Assembly: GCF_000972845.2 (NCBI RefSeq)
Contig: NC_040032.1
Location: 5,661,073 to 5,725,072 of the forward strand
Source of the DNA: Larimichthys crocea
Taxonomy: Eukaryota; Chordata; Actinopteri; Sciaenidae
Length of the DNA stretch: 64,000 nt
Direction of reading: 5' to 3'
Both the position numbers and the translations under genes were made by a program. The notes beneath the pieces are model-generated. The model saw nothing but the letters and a program-made list of their open reading frames with translations. It was not told the DNA's origin and ran no database searches. Positions 1 through 11,560 of this stretch are shown in pieces; the stretch's first letter is position 1; each line of letters begins with the position of its first letter.

Positions 1-235
1 GGAGCTGCATTTGGGATGGAAAAATGGCTGGTTATTATCTCTAGTCTCTCCTGCAGTGTGATTAAGTCCCTCCCCAAGAGTCCAGAGTGCACAGAACTGT
101 TTTTATTTGAAGGTTAAGCAGGCAAATGTCCACTCATGAAGAGTTAGTTCAGTTTTCCAGAAATTATTAGCATGTTAGTTAGCAGAGTGACACAAAAGGG
201 ATGAATGACAATTTTAATAGTTGATGTAGTGTTTG

Positions 236-410
236 GAAAAATGCCAAACATGAGGATTTGCTGCCTTTTTCTCTGTTATATCATTTTAAATTGGATATTG
301 GGTTTTAAATATTTAGATTTTTGGTTTTAGGCTGTTTTTTCCCACTATTTGACTATTTAGATGCTTAAAGACTAAATTATTAATTGACCAATTAATCAAC
401 TGATTAAAAC
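236..410. repeat. dispersed teleost repeat, AATTAATC-ended, degraded copy
   Basis: The segment carries the phrases ATGCCAAACATGAGG and GGATTTGCTGCCTTTTTCTC and then an AT-rich end with AATTAATC/GATTAAAAC. I recognise this pattern as a very common fish repeat whose end normally reads into a tract of GATTAATCGATTAATCG. Related degraded copies are at 6310-6530 and, in the opposite orientation, 11390-11560. The family name is not known to me. Confidence 0.55.
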
Positions 411-1535
411 ACAATTAAACCCTAGTTTTAGCTCTTTTTATGGATAGTAGTTCACTCGTTCACAAAGTATGGTACGTGTACCATTGGTGGCATGCAACCT
501 CCCTCTAGTGGTATGTGGAGGAATAACTTGAAGGTAATTATGGTCATAATTATTATGTTGTGAGCTGGTGGAGGTAAAAATCAAAGTTTCAAAAACACTC
601 CCATCGCGGCTCCAAATTGGAAATATTAGGAGGAGAAATGCAGATCAGGAGTAACCCATTTTCCACCAAATTAACTCTTGTTCTTGAAGTGGTTTCAATC
701 TGAAATGATAGTAAACAATAAATATTCTTATTATTGAGACTGTACTGCCTCCTCCTGCGTAAACTTTCATTAGCTGCATACCATCGGCCTTAACATCTGT
801 CATAGTGCTACTTGGAGAGGCTAATATTATCTGAGGTGGTACATGATGTAAAAAGTTTGACCTAGTTAATTTAGGAGAGATGGTGCAGTTCATCAGCTTA
901 AGGGTTGAATCTAAATGTGCAGTAATGGTACAGCTACTATACAGCTGCTATGGCTACCAAAGTTGATGTCCAAATTAGCATTCATGAAAGATATTTGGAT
1001 TGTAGGGGGTGTAAGATTCACATGATTAGCTGTAACCAATAGAATAATGAAACAATATATTATATTAGAAAGCTATTACGTGTCCAAATGTTTGCTGAAA
1101 TAAGACGACGAAAATAAAATAAATAAATTCACAATCATAGTCGTGCAAAAAAAAAAAAATCTAAAGAAATAATGCAACAAAACCAAAAAAGAATATAACA
1201 CAAACTTAAGACAAACAGCACACCAAAGTTGTGGTTCACCACAGAAAATAACTGCATTACAAGCGCCGGAAAAAGCTGCAGCGTCCACACATCTTCTGGA
1301 TTTAAGTTCCAATTTTGAGACTGAGGAGAGAGCGCTGCCGTGTGCTGACACCTCCCTCCGCTCCACTCTCACAGGCTGATCCCCCTTTTTATATTCAGTC
1401 AGGGGCTCCCTCTCCACCAAATCTCCCTCAAGCCTCTGCCTCTCGTTACGGGCCTTGCTCTGCTTGTGTTGAATAAGTTGTCCTACAACTAAAACTGAGC
1501 CCCTGGGTAAACCAAACTCTGAGCCATCCCCCTCC

Positions 1536-1574
1536 TGACACACACATACAGACACACACACACACACACACACC
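1536..1574. repeat. (CA)n microsatellite, imperfect
   Basis: Imperfect CA dinucleotide run of about 39 bp interrupted by CATACAG. It produces spurious Cys-Val open frames on the minus strand. Confidence 0.9.
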
Positions 1575-2129
1575 ATACTCTAGGCCCCTTGTCCTTGATA
1601 TCAGGTCGTTGTACTTCCTTTGTGCAATTAAACAATTATTTTTAGTGCTTGTCAATTAAACATACTTAGAATGATGAAAAACAGTTATTTTGTTCAAATA
1701 TCTAGTAAATTTAGCTGGTTACAGCTTTAAAAATACTATGATTTGCCTTGTTTTCTTGGTGTGACACAGCTGTAAAATGAATGTTTAATTATTAATTGAA
1801 AAAAACTATAGATAGATTTAGAATTTATTATATCTATTTTTTTTATCTTATATTTTTTATTTTTTTTGTATGTTTTTTCCAGAGTAGCCAAGCATTTCTG
1901 AACTATGGAGTGAGTGTGGTGAGTGAACTGACTTTTAAAGAGCTGCTTAACTTTAAAGAATTTAGTCAGTGGACAACTAAACAGTTTATATTTGTCTTTT
2001 CCACCCTGCAAAAAATACAAATCTGATGGCAACGCATGATTTTTTTCAGACGTTAAATGTTTAAAATGTTCACGATCAGTCCATCAGCCTATAAAACTCT
2101 GAGTATTTACATACACATGCGTACATAAT

Positions 2130-2560
2130 CACCCTGCACAAGCGCTCACACCATATCTCTTACTCAAAGTGAGAGGGCGGTTAATCGGCTCAGCGGTGTT
2201 CAGTTCCCACCTCCGTCTCCAAAATGGAACTTTCCCTGGGAACTGGAGGCGTCCTATATTCATCTCGTCTTGTGAAAATGACTGGAGGGAACCGGCGAGG
2301 TGTGGCGCCCAAGCGGAGGTGGTTAGATAATCTGGCTATCAGTCCTTGGGTAAGCTAAGATGGCCCTGACGTCTGCTGTCTTTTGACGAGCCCAATGTCT
2401 TTTTAAGCCCTTGCTGGTAACCCTGCAGTTAATGAGGGGGTTTGCATAAGTTGGCCTTAACGCCATGCTTGAGCATTACATGACACTCTTTACATAAATA
2501 GGAGCTGACGTGCATGAACATTTGTTACACAGGGTATTAGTCACTTAATGAGTATTCACA
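2130..2560. promoter_or_regulatory. candidate noncoding regulatory block in pcbd2 intron
   Basis: Unique-looking, moderately GC-rich sequence without repeats or an open frame. It includes GGCGGTTAATCGGCTCAGCG, a TAATGAGG...TTTGCATAA stretch resembling homeodomain and octamer-type sites, and paired TGACGT half sites (about 2368 and 2508). It stands out against flanking AT-rich and repeat-like DNA. The regulatory call is inference only. Confidence 0.3.
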
Positions 2561-2832
2561 GCGTGCATCACCTTTGTCAGAGTATCAGATTGAAGCTCCT
2601 CTGTGGTTCTCAACTTTTAAGAACGTTAACTTGAGAAGATTATGATGTTACACATACCCAGCAGTGCTCTCTTGGACTACATGAGAGAACTTCAGCACTT
2701 GGCAGCTTTGCTTCATAATTATTTAATATTTTGCTTTAAGTTACATGTCAACTTAGCCGGCAGCCGTGTTCGGCCAGCTGGAAGCTTGTGAAGAACTGTT
2801 TGGGAAAGAAGAGAAATGAGACATAAGAGGTG

Positions 2833-2880
2833 TGGTCATCATCATCATCCTCATCACCGCCACCACCACCACCACCACCG
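2833..2880. repeat. (CAT)n/(CAC)n trinucleotide repeat
   Basis: CATCATCATCATCC... followed by an uninterrupted CCACCACCACC run of about 21 bp ending at 2880. Confidence 0.9.
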
Positions 2881-5499
2881 TGCAATTCACAGCGTTCTTG
2901 CCTTTCACTGCAGAGGAGCGAAGGTTTTCCAGGGGGCTGACGCTGACGCGAGTGATGATTGGGCTCGCAGGGTAATCATCGGGTAGTCGTGGTGGTGTGT
3001 AATGGAGGAGAGCGGCTTGTCTTCATGTGTGTGTCGGCACATACTTGTACGTATGCCGAGAAGGTCTGCATGTGTGCATTCGTACATACATCAGTGTGCT
3101 TGTGTGTGTGTGTGTCTGTCAGAGGCTAGTGAAGAGTAGGCACAATCTGCATGCACTTAGACCTGGCAAGACAGAGCAGGCGTTTCTAAGCCCCTGGACC
3201 GCGCGGCGGTGGAAAACCGATCTGTAAATAACAGACACATGTGTTTGAAACTGAGTCCTGTATTCCAGCCCACGGCCGCAGTGAGAGAGAGAACACCACT
3301 CTGCTCCGACGTCAAATTGTCTCATCCAGTGTTGTATGACAATCATGCCGTAATAGCACCCAATCGGCTCCTCAAAAGCAGGAACGTGGGGAAAGGGGGC
3401 ATAGCGGGGGTCTGCCGTCGGGTGTTTCTGATTATTTGAGATGGAGGCCTGCAAAATATCATGTCAAATTATCTGACTCTGACAGCTACAGCTTGTTGGG
3501 CCAGTTGGAGAGAGAGCGGCTGGCTGGCTGAATGAATAGATGGATAGTCGACGGGCTGGCTGACCTGTTGGCTCGAGAAGTGTGCCCCGTACAATACAAA
3601 TGGGGTAAACAAAGCACTTTGAGAGGGAGAGTCCTTGACCTCTGTTGACATAAGACCTCAGCTGGGAGTTGAGGGTCGGTTTTATTTTCTTGTTTGGCCC
3701 AAGTTGAGGATGTTGAGATGACCTAGAGGTGACAGACAGGCGTAGCACCGGCACTTCACCAGTATTGTGTCCTGCTACTCCCCTTACTGCCCCCGAGGGA
3801 CCACCACCTGTGAGAGAAGTCCGTTGTAGGGCACGATTTTTCAGGCCTTTACAGGATTTCAGGTTTTATGGACATTCAACTCCAATTCATTTGTAGTGAG
3901 AGATTACCGCTTTCCTGACTCTTTCTCTCCTCATTTTCGTGGGACACGAAGAGTCTTTTCTGAGGGTTCATGTTGCAACTTAACTGAACTTGTCATCTTC
4001 TGTTTCACATTTCACTCTCCTCCAAATTTGATTTTGTGCTGTGGTTCGTTTGCACATCAGTGAGGTCTAAATGGGGTCCTAATTTTTCAAGAAGTGTGAC
4101 TTCTCTTGATAAAAGCAGCACAACCCGCATATTGTCCAGCACTTTGAAGTTTGGATAATGAGTATAAGCTCTGGTTGTGGTTGGTTCGCTGTCAATTCAA
4201 TTGTTTCAAAATGCAAATAAAAAACACCCTTATTTGGATACTAATACAGCATTTGTTCTGAATCATTGGTGAACTTCATCATACAATGAGCGGGCTTTGA
4301 AATAAAAATATACTTCTTGAATTAAAACTGAATTGAAGTGACCAATAATTGGTCCAGACTAGAAGTTCCTTCCTATGCCAAGTTTGGAAATCTGTGGAAA
4401 CATATCATACAGATGTGACTGCAGATGTTCGCATTTTGAGACCCTTCGCAATGTCAGTGAATCCACAATTGTGTTATTGTGATAGTGTTGCTTTAAAGTG
4501 GTGTGACCCAATTGGCAGACATGTAGTGTTAAAAGGGATCCTCCCTGTTGTATTCATTGTCCAGTATTCACACATGCTGAGCAAGGCCAGGAGCCTCAAA
4601 ACCGTTCATCTCCAGCGGGAATAAATATGAAACTGTTCCAATAAAATAAAAAGCTATTTTCATACAGTCATGTAACTTGGCCATAATCAGCATTTGGACC
4701 GCTGACCACAATCCTCAAATCCAGCCAAGAAATTCTACAGACATAAGTCTGGCTGATCCTGGAGTTTTGAAGTTAATATTGATATTTTTCCTGTAAATAT
4801 AACTCTGAACACGACGCATCATCCGATATTCATTTAACAGTTTTGATAAGGATCTCTCAAATCTGGGTATTACATTGCAACTGAGATGACACATACAGAA
4901 CAGGACATTTTATATTTGACAAATAAACTTTGTGAGACTGTTTCTAAATGAACTAAAATATATATTTTGCATGTCTGTACCGCAATTTACAACTGTTACT
5001 GACGAGCAAACATTGTAGTGCTGACAAATTTGTGATTAAAAACCAGCTTTAAAAATAAAAGCGCACAATGGCAACATTTATGTCCATTTCAATTATGTTA
5101 GTTGTTATTGACACAAAAGCTAAAGTCACATTTCACATGGCAACAGATAAGATAGCTATCAGAGATCCAACTGTAACATTTTGAGAAGAAGCTATTCATA
5201 ATATTGTATTTACAAGCATCAAAAGTAGTGGATCTGGACCTGAAACGTCGAGAGAGAGTGGTTCTACCAGTGATAGTTGCAAAAATAAGATGAAGATGAA
5301 AATGGCTGATTTGTAACTCTTCACACACAAGTTTGACCAATCAAAAGTGTCTAGAAATGCCAAGGGACGAGTTTTTGTTTCATAACAGAGTCCAGGCTGG
5401 AAAGTGAGCTTTTGAAAGAACATGGTGTTTTGAAATGGGACAATGTGCAGGAACCCTTAAGTGTTCACACAGAATCCTTTTACCTGTCACTCAATGTTC

Positions 5500-5990
5500 C
5501 TCAGCTGCAGATTAGCTGGAGCTCGGCCCTGAGAGAGAGAGTGAGAGAGAGAGAGGACATGTTTGGACAACACCTGACATGACAGGCTGCTTAACCATCT
5601 CCATTAGAGCCAATGAGAACTGAGAAAAAGCAGACCGCCTCGGTCTCCAAATTGGTGCCAGTGGGGTCAAGTTGCAGGAATATGCCAATTACTTAAATTG
5701 ATCAGGAGACGGTTTCCTTGATAACCAATTTGATCAAGCTGCCGATCGTGTTACACACGCCGCGCTGCACGGGCACCGAACAGGACGTCTCAGAAATTGG
5801 TTACAACTCACTAAAAAGACCAAACGCAATTTCTTCCACGAGAGTAATTCTGTTTCGTCATGTCAGGTGGTGGACGGGGCCGCAGCCATGGCCTGTAAAC
5901 AAAGGCGTTTCAGTTGATTTAATTAGGCAGGGAGGAAGTATTTAGGGGCTTAATTGAGATTGCAGTGGGAAATTGCTCTGAAATAGGTCT
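5500..5990. promoter_or_regulatory. candidate conserved noncoding element in pcbd2 intron
   Basis: About 490 bp of complex sequence after a short GA run. It has repeated CCAAATTGG/CCAATTT/AGAAATTGG motifs (about 5647, 5725, 5794), TTGATTTAATTAGGCAGG and GGCTTAATTGAGATTG homeodomain-type sites, and several CpGs. I see no repeat signature and no long open frame. Dense TAAT/ATTGG motifs of this kind are typical of developmental enhancers. As the block lies about 30 kb downstream of the pitx1 promoter, it could serve pitx1, but this is inference. Confidence 0.35.
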
Positions 5991-6309
5991 ACCTGATTTT
6001 TTTTTTCTTCCCTCTCTTCACAGTGAGCATGACGAGGGATTTCACTCTCCTCTTTGTAGATAATTAGAATAACCATAATCATTCCCTGGATGGTCTGTGA
6101 TTGGAGAGAGCCACATGTTGGACTCAAAATATGAAGAGTGTGTATGTTTTTGAGCGGGTGTGCCTGAATGCTGCCTGCTTCTTACATGAGTGTGGAAGTA
6201 TGCACATACATGCCTTCGTGACTTCGTGAAGGTTTCCAACATGCACAGAGACGCCTCTCTGTGCCTCTGATGGAAGCATTGGTCTTTGCGCTCTGAGTCT
6301 GTGATACAG

Positions 6310-6530
6310 GTTTTACTCTTTACAGTTATTAGTCGATCACTCAGTTGGCGAAAATGAAATAATCTATTTTAAATATCAATTAATCATCTTGTGTATTATT
6401 TATTTATTTATTTATTTATGTATTTTTTTAAATGTCAAAATTAAAAGATTTTTTGTCCTCTAGATTTCTATGATTGTAAACTTGGGCTTTTGGGCCATTT
6501 TATAGACTGAAAGACTAATCAGTTAACGGT
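6310..6530. repeat. dispersed teleost repeat, second degraded copy, with (TTTA)n
   Basis: Begins with TTATTAGTCGATCACTCAGTTGGC and closes with CATTTTATAGACTGAAAGAC and TAATCAG, the two ends of the same fish repeat seen at 236-410. The centre has been replaced by a (TTTA)n run at about 6396-6420. Confidence 0.5.
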
Positions 6531-7092
6531 ATATATCTTATGACCTCATTGGCAAGAGTGACATTTTTGGGTACAGTGATATTTGCTGTGATGGAGGATT
6601 TTTTGTGTATTTTAAATGTTATGTTCAATGATTATCTGTATATTATTGAATTGCATTTTCGCAGTCGATCGGGGGGCCACTGACGAGGTTGTTCCCCATT
6701 GTTTATTTTTTTTTTGTAATAATCCATTTAATCTACATACACGCTGGAGCCGAACAACTCTTTCCATCCCCTCTCCTATCATGTCTAACGTACTGCTCTG
6801 CGTGGTTAGGAAGGAGTGGTGCTTTATATATGTCCCTGGAGAATGACAGCGTTCCTCTTGCAGCTGAGAGTTGAAGAGCCACATAACCTGAACCCTTCAC
6901 AAACTGTCAACCTTTCCTTGGCAACACTTAACTTTAAGTGTATTCTACTTAACAGTATATAATCATTTAATAAATAAACACATAAAATGTAGCTTTAGGC
7001 ATAGATAAGTGTTTATTAATGTTTTTGTAATAGCAGTGGGTTTGGCAGTGATGGCTAGGTAAAGCAATGAGTATACACTCATAGTGTACCAC

Positions 7093-7176
<84 letters not shown>
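7093..7176. repeat. compound (TA)n(TG)n microsatellite
   Basis: An alternating TA run of about 60 bp passes directly into about 11 TG units and then a T run. Its 3' end lies about 180 bp before the acceptor of the pcbd2 penultimate exon. Such compound tracts are strongly length-polymorphic. Confidence 0.95.
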
Positions 7177-7355
7177 TTTTTTTTTGACAGCAGTGCTTTG
7201 CTCTACTAAAGATGTTGACCGCTGTCACATACAAAGTCACACAAAGAATTACATAATGAAGCTTTTTTCTTATTGTAATAGCTATGCAGTTTAAGCAGAG
7301 AAATCCACTTCCTGTATTATTTTTGATTGACACTTGATTGTTTCTTCCGAACCAG

Positions 7356-9120
7356 GCGTTTGGCTTCATGTCCCGGGTAGCTCTGCAGGCAGAAAAGATG
7401 AACCATCACCCAGAATGGTTCAATGTTTATAATAAGGTAAAAATCTTTTCAACATTATGGTCCAAATCACAATTTTTAATACATGTTTTACTTACTGCCG
7501 TATTTACTATGCTATGGACACACCGAGATCAATCAACCACAGATAAAGTCAGATTTTTTCATGTCAAACAATCCTCCATAATTCTGGAGAGGTCTTGAAA
7601 CGCACTCTGTAAATCAGAATAATTAAAAAAAAAAAAACAAAGACAAACAAACAAAAAGGAACAAAAAAAAACACAGTAGCTTCACACTGTAATCCCATCG
7701 TTTTTCTTATGAATATCTCTCTGCCTCCCCTCCACGAAGCCCCTACAACCCCAACACTCACGCACGTCCTTATTTTCTCTGCCTCAGAAATAAAGTAGTG
7801 GTTGATATGACAAACCCAGTCCCTGAAAATCTCACAGCATTAGGCTGTAGCCACTGAGTTACTGTGTGGTGGACCGGGCTGCTCTGACAGGAATGCTGCT
7901 CCTAATCCACTCTTTATTAAAGTGGCTGTAGAATGGTGCTACAGGTCTCTGGGCCCCCACAGCACTTTCCACCAGACACTTACACATAAATCCCACTCTG
8001 ACTGAGGTTCAGCCTCGACAAAATAGATGATGTATATTGGGCTACTGCTAATATTTTATTAACACTCATTCATGCTCTGCTCTGATTTCTTTGCTCCCAA
8101 TATTAAGATGTGTTACAAACATTTTTTATGGGTCAGAGCTGCTGTACTAGAAATAACCTCATTGGTTGAGTCGCAGTGCAGCGCCTGCCAGATAACAGGA
8201 AGATACCTGTCACGCTATGTAGATTAAGACTTAAATAAATAGTTCAACATTTTGCCAAATATGCTCATTGGATTTCTTTCCAAAACTGAGATAAGCAGAT
8301 CAATATCAAGTGCAAGATGTGGCTAGTCTAGTTTAGCATAAAGACTTGGCTTGTCTCTGTCCAAAAATATAATACCAACCAACACCCCTAAAATTCACTA
8401 AACAGAAATGTAAACACAACAATTTGTGGTTTTAGGGGTGAATTGTGGTGCCAGAACTACTTTTTGACACCAAGAGCCAACCACAGTAACAGTGTGAGGC
8501 TCCCTGACGTCTTGTCATCACATTAACGTCACACTGAGCCCAAAACCTGCTCTCATTGTCTGAATGTGGGCGACCGACTGTATCTGGAGATGCTGAGCAA
8601 AAAGTACATCGTAGTCAAGACATACCTCCATCTCCTAACTCCCAATGGAAATTAGCTTTAAACAACAAAAATATGAGGCACAGTTACATCTGCCAATCCG
8701 CAGCAACATCAGCTTCCACAAACATGAGGGGTGACACTCAAATGAATAGTTGACTGAAAAACTGAGTATTGATGAACAAATACTGACTCTAACTCTTCAA
8801 CATAATCCAAGTCTCCTATATATTAATTCACTATTCAAGACCAACTAATGAAGGAGCTCTTTGACCAGATATCCTTCTTTGTCAACTAAATTGGTGAGAT
8901 TACATGCAGATTTCTTTTTTAGCTAAACAATGATCGCAGCACCAATTATCCTAATAATTATCCTGTCGTTTGCATAACCTGTTATTGCTTTGTGATTGCA
9001 AATGGTGTGTCTGTGTCTTCACAGGTCCAGATTACATTGACTACACATGACTGTGGAGGACTGTCAAAACGGGACATCAAACTGGCCAAGTTTATCGACA
9101 AAATTGCTCTTTCAATTTAA
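7356..9120 (+). CDS. pcbd2: pterin-4a-carbinolamine dehydratase 2 (DCoH2), last two exons (7356-7436, 9025-9120)
   Basis: Dehydrates 4a-hydroxytetrahydrobiopterin during regeneration of the tetrahydrobiopterin cofactor; family members also act as dimerisation cofactor of the HNF1 transcription factors. Exon 7356-7436 follows an acceptor CCGAACCAG and ends at AATAAG|GTAA. It encodes 27 residues including [20 protein letters not shown], with the paired active-site histidines. Exon 9025-9120 follows TCTTCACAG and encodes 31 residues from [12 protein letters not shown] to a TAA stop, supplying the third active-site histidine (THD). Both exons are in phase 0. Compared with what I know of PCBD1, the sequence AEKMNHHPE favours PCBD2. 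The first part of the protein is outside the window. The gene converges on pitx1, as in human 5q31. Confidence 0.93.
8225..8480 (+). repeat. dispersed teleost repeat (TTAGCTTAGC family), copy 1
   Basis: Lies in the last pcbd2 intron. It shows the order AGTTCAACATTTTGCCAAATA, GATAAGCAGATCAATA, TTTAGCATAAAGACTTGG, CTGTCCAAAAATATAA, CACTAAACAG, as in a very common percomorph repeat. Further copies are at about 9955-10110 and 42090-42330. Confidence 0.65.
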
Positions 9121-9222
9121 TGTTTTTGTCTATACCCAGAATGTTTCCCTTGTATTTCTGCCTTCAGTCACAAGATAATTTATATTTTGTTTGGCGCATA
9201 TTTTGTACAAACATTCTGTAAG

Positions 9223-9228
9223 AATAAA
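9223..9228 (+). terminator. pcbd2: pcbd2 polyadenylation signal
   Basis: Canonical AATAAA, 103 nt after the TAA stop, followed by TTGATTTTG and a GT-rich stretch (TTGTAATTG) about 25 nt on. It implies a short 3' UTR ending near 9245. Confidence 0.7.
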
Positions 9229-9954
9229 ACTTTGATTTTGCGAAACAGTCTTGTAATTGCTTTAAATGAATATAGTCCCACTCTGACTCTTGAGTAAGGT
9301 GAAATTTGCAAGGCTTTGTAGAAAACGTTGCTCTGTGGTTTAGATTCAGGATTTCATCACTAACTGAATCTAGCAGATTTAATTTCATTGTGTGTGTCAC
9401 TGTGTGGTTTTCTAGTTTTTAGCTGTGTTTATTTTCACACATGGATTTAGAATGGAGTGTAATTGCTGTGCAGCACTCTGTCCGGATACTTTCCCCCATC
9501 AGTTCTCCACCAGACCACATGTTCTCCTGTTGGCCCCGGAGAACGGAGCAAAATGAGGAAAGGGTCAAAGTCAGTAGGAAGGGGATTTATTTGATTTACG
9601 GTTTGGTAAGGGATGAGTCAGATAGGGCTGCTGTGTTTTCCTGACTGGATCGCCATCAGGAGAAGATCAGCAAAGAGAAAAGAGTGTAATAAAAGCCAAA
9701 TCAGTAGGGCTGTGATTACGTTGCCAACCTATGTTGCAAAAAGCCTCCTTCTCTGTACTTTGAGCCTGTAGAAGGGAAGTTAATGTTTTCTAGGTATGGT
9801 ATAGCTCGAAGCAAGGTGCTGGGCACCTCAAGTACTCTCTTGAATGGTTGTTGTTGCACAGGGAAAATCCTAATTGGTTGATCTTTTTTTCCCTAAACAA
9901 TGAGTAATTATGAAGGGTCTGTCCATCCTGATCAGGTCAAGGTAAAACAAACCC

Positions 9955-10110
9955 CCAGATACTAATTCTGCCAACAAACTCACTGTATAGCTTGCCAGTA
10001 TTTAGATAAGAAGATTCATGCCACTCTCATGCTTTAACAGTCAGTGTAACATTGTTAGCTTAGCTTAGCACAGACTGGAAACAGCTAGCTTGGTTTCAGT
10101 CAAAGGTAAT
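9955..10110 (+). repeat. dispersed teleost repeat (TTAGCTTAGC family), copy 2
   Basis: GATAAGAAGATTCATGCCAC, CTCTCATG, then TGTTAGCTTAGCTTAGCACA, GACTGGAAACAGCTAGC and CAAAGGTAATAA: the core of the same family as 8225-8480, on the same strand. Confidence 0.65.
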
Positions 10111-10799
10111 AAACGTGTCAAAAAAAAAAAGGCAAGATGGCAGTTTGACAGTCCACTGGGGGGGTGATGGCTTTGGGGTGCGTGTGAAGGAAGGAAAGTT
10201 GCCACCACAATTGCAAAATGGAATGGACTTTCAGGCCTTGTATCCACACATAAAAATGCTACAATTCACCAACGCGTTGTAAAATTAGGTGCTTGTTATA
10301 ATAAAACAAACACGTCTCAACCAAAATGCCCACTAGGATTAGGAACACATCACTTAAATGCAGCTTCTAAATTCAACTCATCCATAAACACGATATATTG
10401 AAAAAAAATAACCTCCCATCCCCACCCCCATGCTGAAGACCAAAGCCGTGAAACTCTGTATTTTAACCCTGCTTGAAAGTTGTTCCTGAAGTTTAGTTAT
10501 CCCATTACATTTAGGCCTTGACTAACATGGTAGCTTGAAGGTTATGGGCTATAAGCTGGTTGCATTTACATTAGATTAAATAATTTGTCAAATTTTCATA
10601 TGATTTTGTCTTTTCACAGTGAAGGCCATACATATGTAAGTGAGACTAAAGCACATGCTCAGCATTAGATACTCTATATCATATTGCAAGCATGATTTTG
10701 GAGCACTTAACCCCCTGTTCATTCATCTGTATAGTCATGTTCTGACTATCTTGCTGCATGGCTGGAAACAATATCATTTCATGTCCTTTTAATGTTACT

Positions 10800-11170
10800 G
10801 ACTCAAACCATCTTACCTTTTTTGTACTGTACGTAAAAATACAGATACAACAATCTAAAAGTACTCCATTACAAGTAAAAGTTCTGCATACTGTATCCTA
10901 TTTAAAAATAATAAAATAAGACTTACTATTGTACAGTACTAGCAGGTTAAAGTTTGATATGTAAAAGTAGTTATTCTGCAGAAATATGTGCAAATGTAGA
11001 AGTAGTATTTTGCTGTTGTTGTTACTTATCACGGTGGAGCTAGTTTTAACTACTGTATACACAGTTAGGTTGTTCATTGGTTCCCAAACTAGGGGCTGGA
11101 CCCCCTCCTTGAGGGTCATGATATACATCTGAGGGGTTGTAGGATGATTAATGGGGCAGGAAAGAAGAAA
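10800..11170 (-). repeat. dispersed teleost repeat (AAGTAAAAGT family), copy 1
   Basis: Contains TACAAGTAAAAGTTCTGCAT, TATGTAAAAGTAGTTATTC, TGCAGAAATA, GGTGGAGCTAGTTTTAACTA and a tail GGGTCATGATATACATCTGA with GATTAATGGGG...AAAGAAGAAAA. This order is characteristic of an abundant fish repeat, and a second copy is at 49985-50530. The strand assignment is arbitrary. Confidence 0.6.
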
Positions 11171-11389
11171 AAACACAAAGTGAAACCGTCTGAGTGGTTT
11201 AGAAAGGAAATCTCTCTTTGGCGCAACTGTGAATGACTCATCTCAAACTTGACTGCTGACGGTGACTTTGCGTTTTAACAGATAAAAGTGAGAGTGTACT
11301 GATCTTCTCATCTATAGCAGAAAGCGAATGAATGCCAAACTCTTCCTGTAAGTCCAAAAAATATAACGAAAGAGGGAAAAAATAGAAGA

Positions 11390-11560
11390 AAATGTCCATC
11401 GCAAAAAGTCGGAGCATCTAAAACATCTAAATTTCCAATCCTCACATGTGAGATGCTAGAACCAATGAAAGATCTTTGATTTATCAAAATCGTTGTTTAA
11501 TAATTCATTTTTATTGACCAATTAATAGATTAATTGACTAATTGTTTCAGCCGTATGTGA
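11390..11560. repeat. dispersed teleost repeat, third AATTAATC-ended copy (inverted)
   Basis: Reads TTTCCAATCCTCACATGTGA, then TTATCAAAATCG, ACCAATTAATAGATTAATTG and ACTAATTGTTTCAGCC. It is the reverse-oriented counterpart of 236-410. Confidence 0.55.

Larger units (their letters stand above)
1..7355 (+). other. pcbd2: pcbd2 intron (3' part of a long intron) with repeats
   Basis: No coding exon of pcbd2 was found to the left of 7356. In the family, the preceding exon ends in a conserved F-N-(Q/R) sequence directly before the donor. I looked for a matching TTCAAYCAR followed by GT through 1-7355 and saw none, so that exon probably lies left of the window and this intron exceeds 7.3 kb. It holds dispersed repeats (about 236-410, 6310-6530), a (CAC)n run, an (AT)n(GT)n tract and two unique-looking blocks listed separately. 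The short open frames here have no recognisable domain. Confidence 0.6.

Noticed and set aside
1796..2026. Possible exon on + after TGTTTTTTCCAG at about 1882 (reading SSQAFLNYG)
   Set aside because: It looks like an acceptor, but the following sequence does not match any pcbd2 exon and no convincing donor keeps it open.
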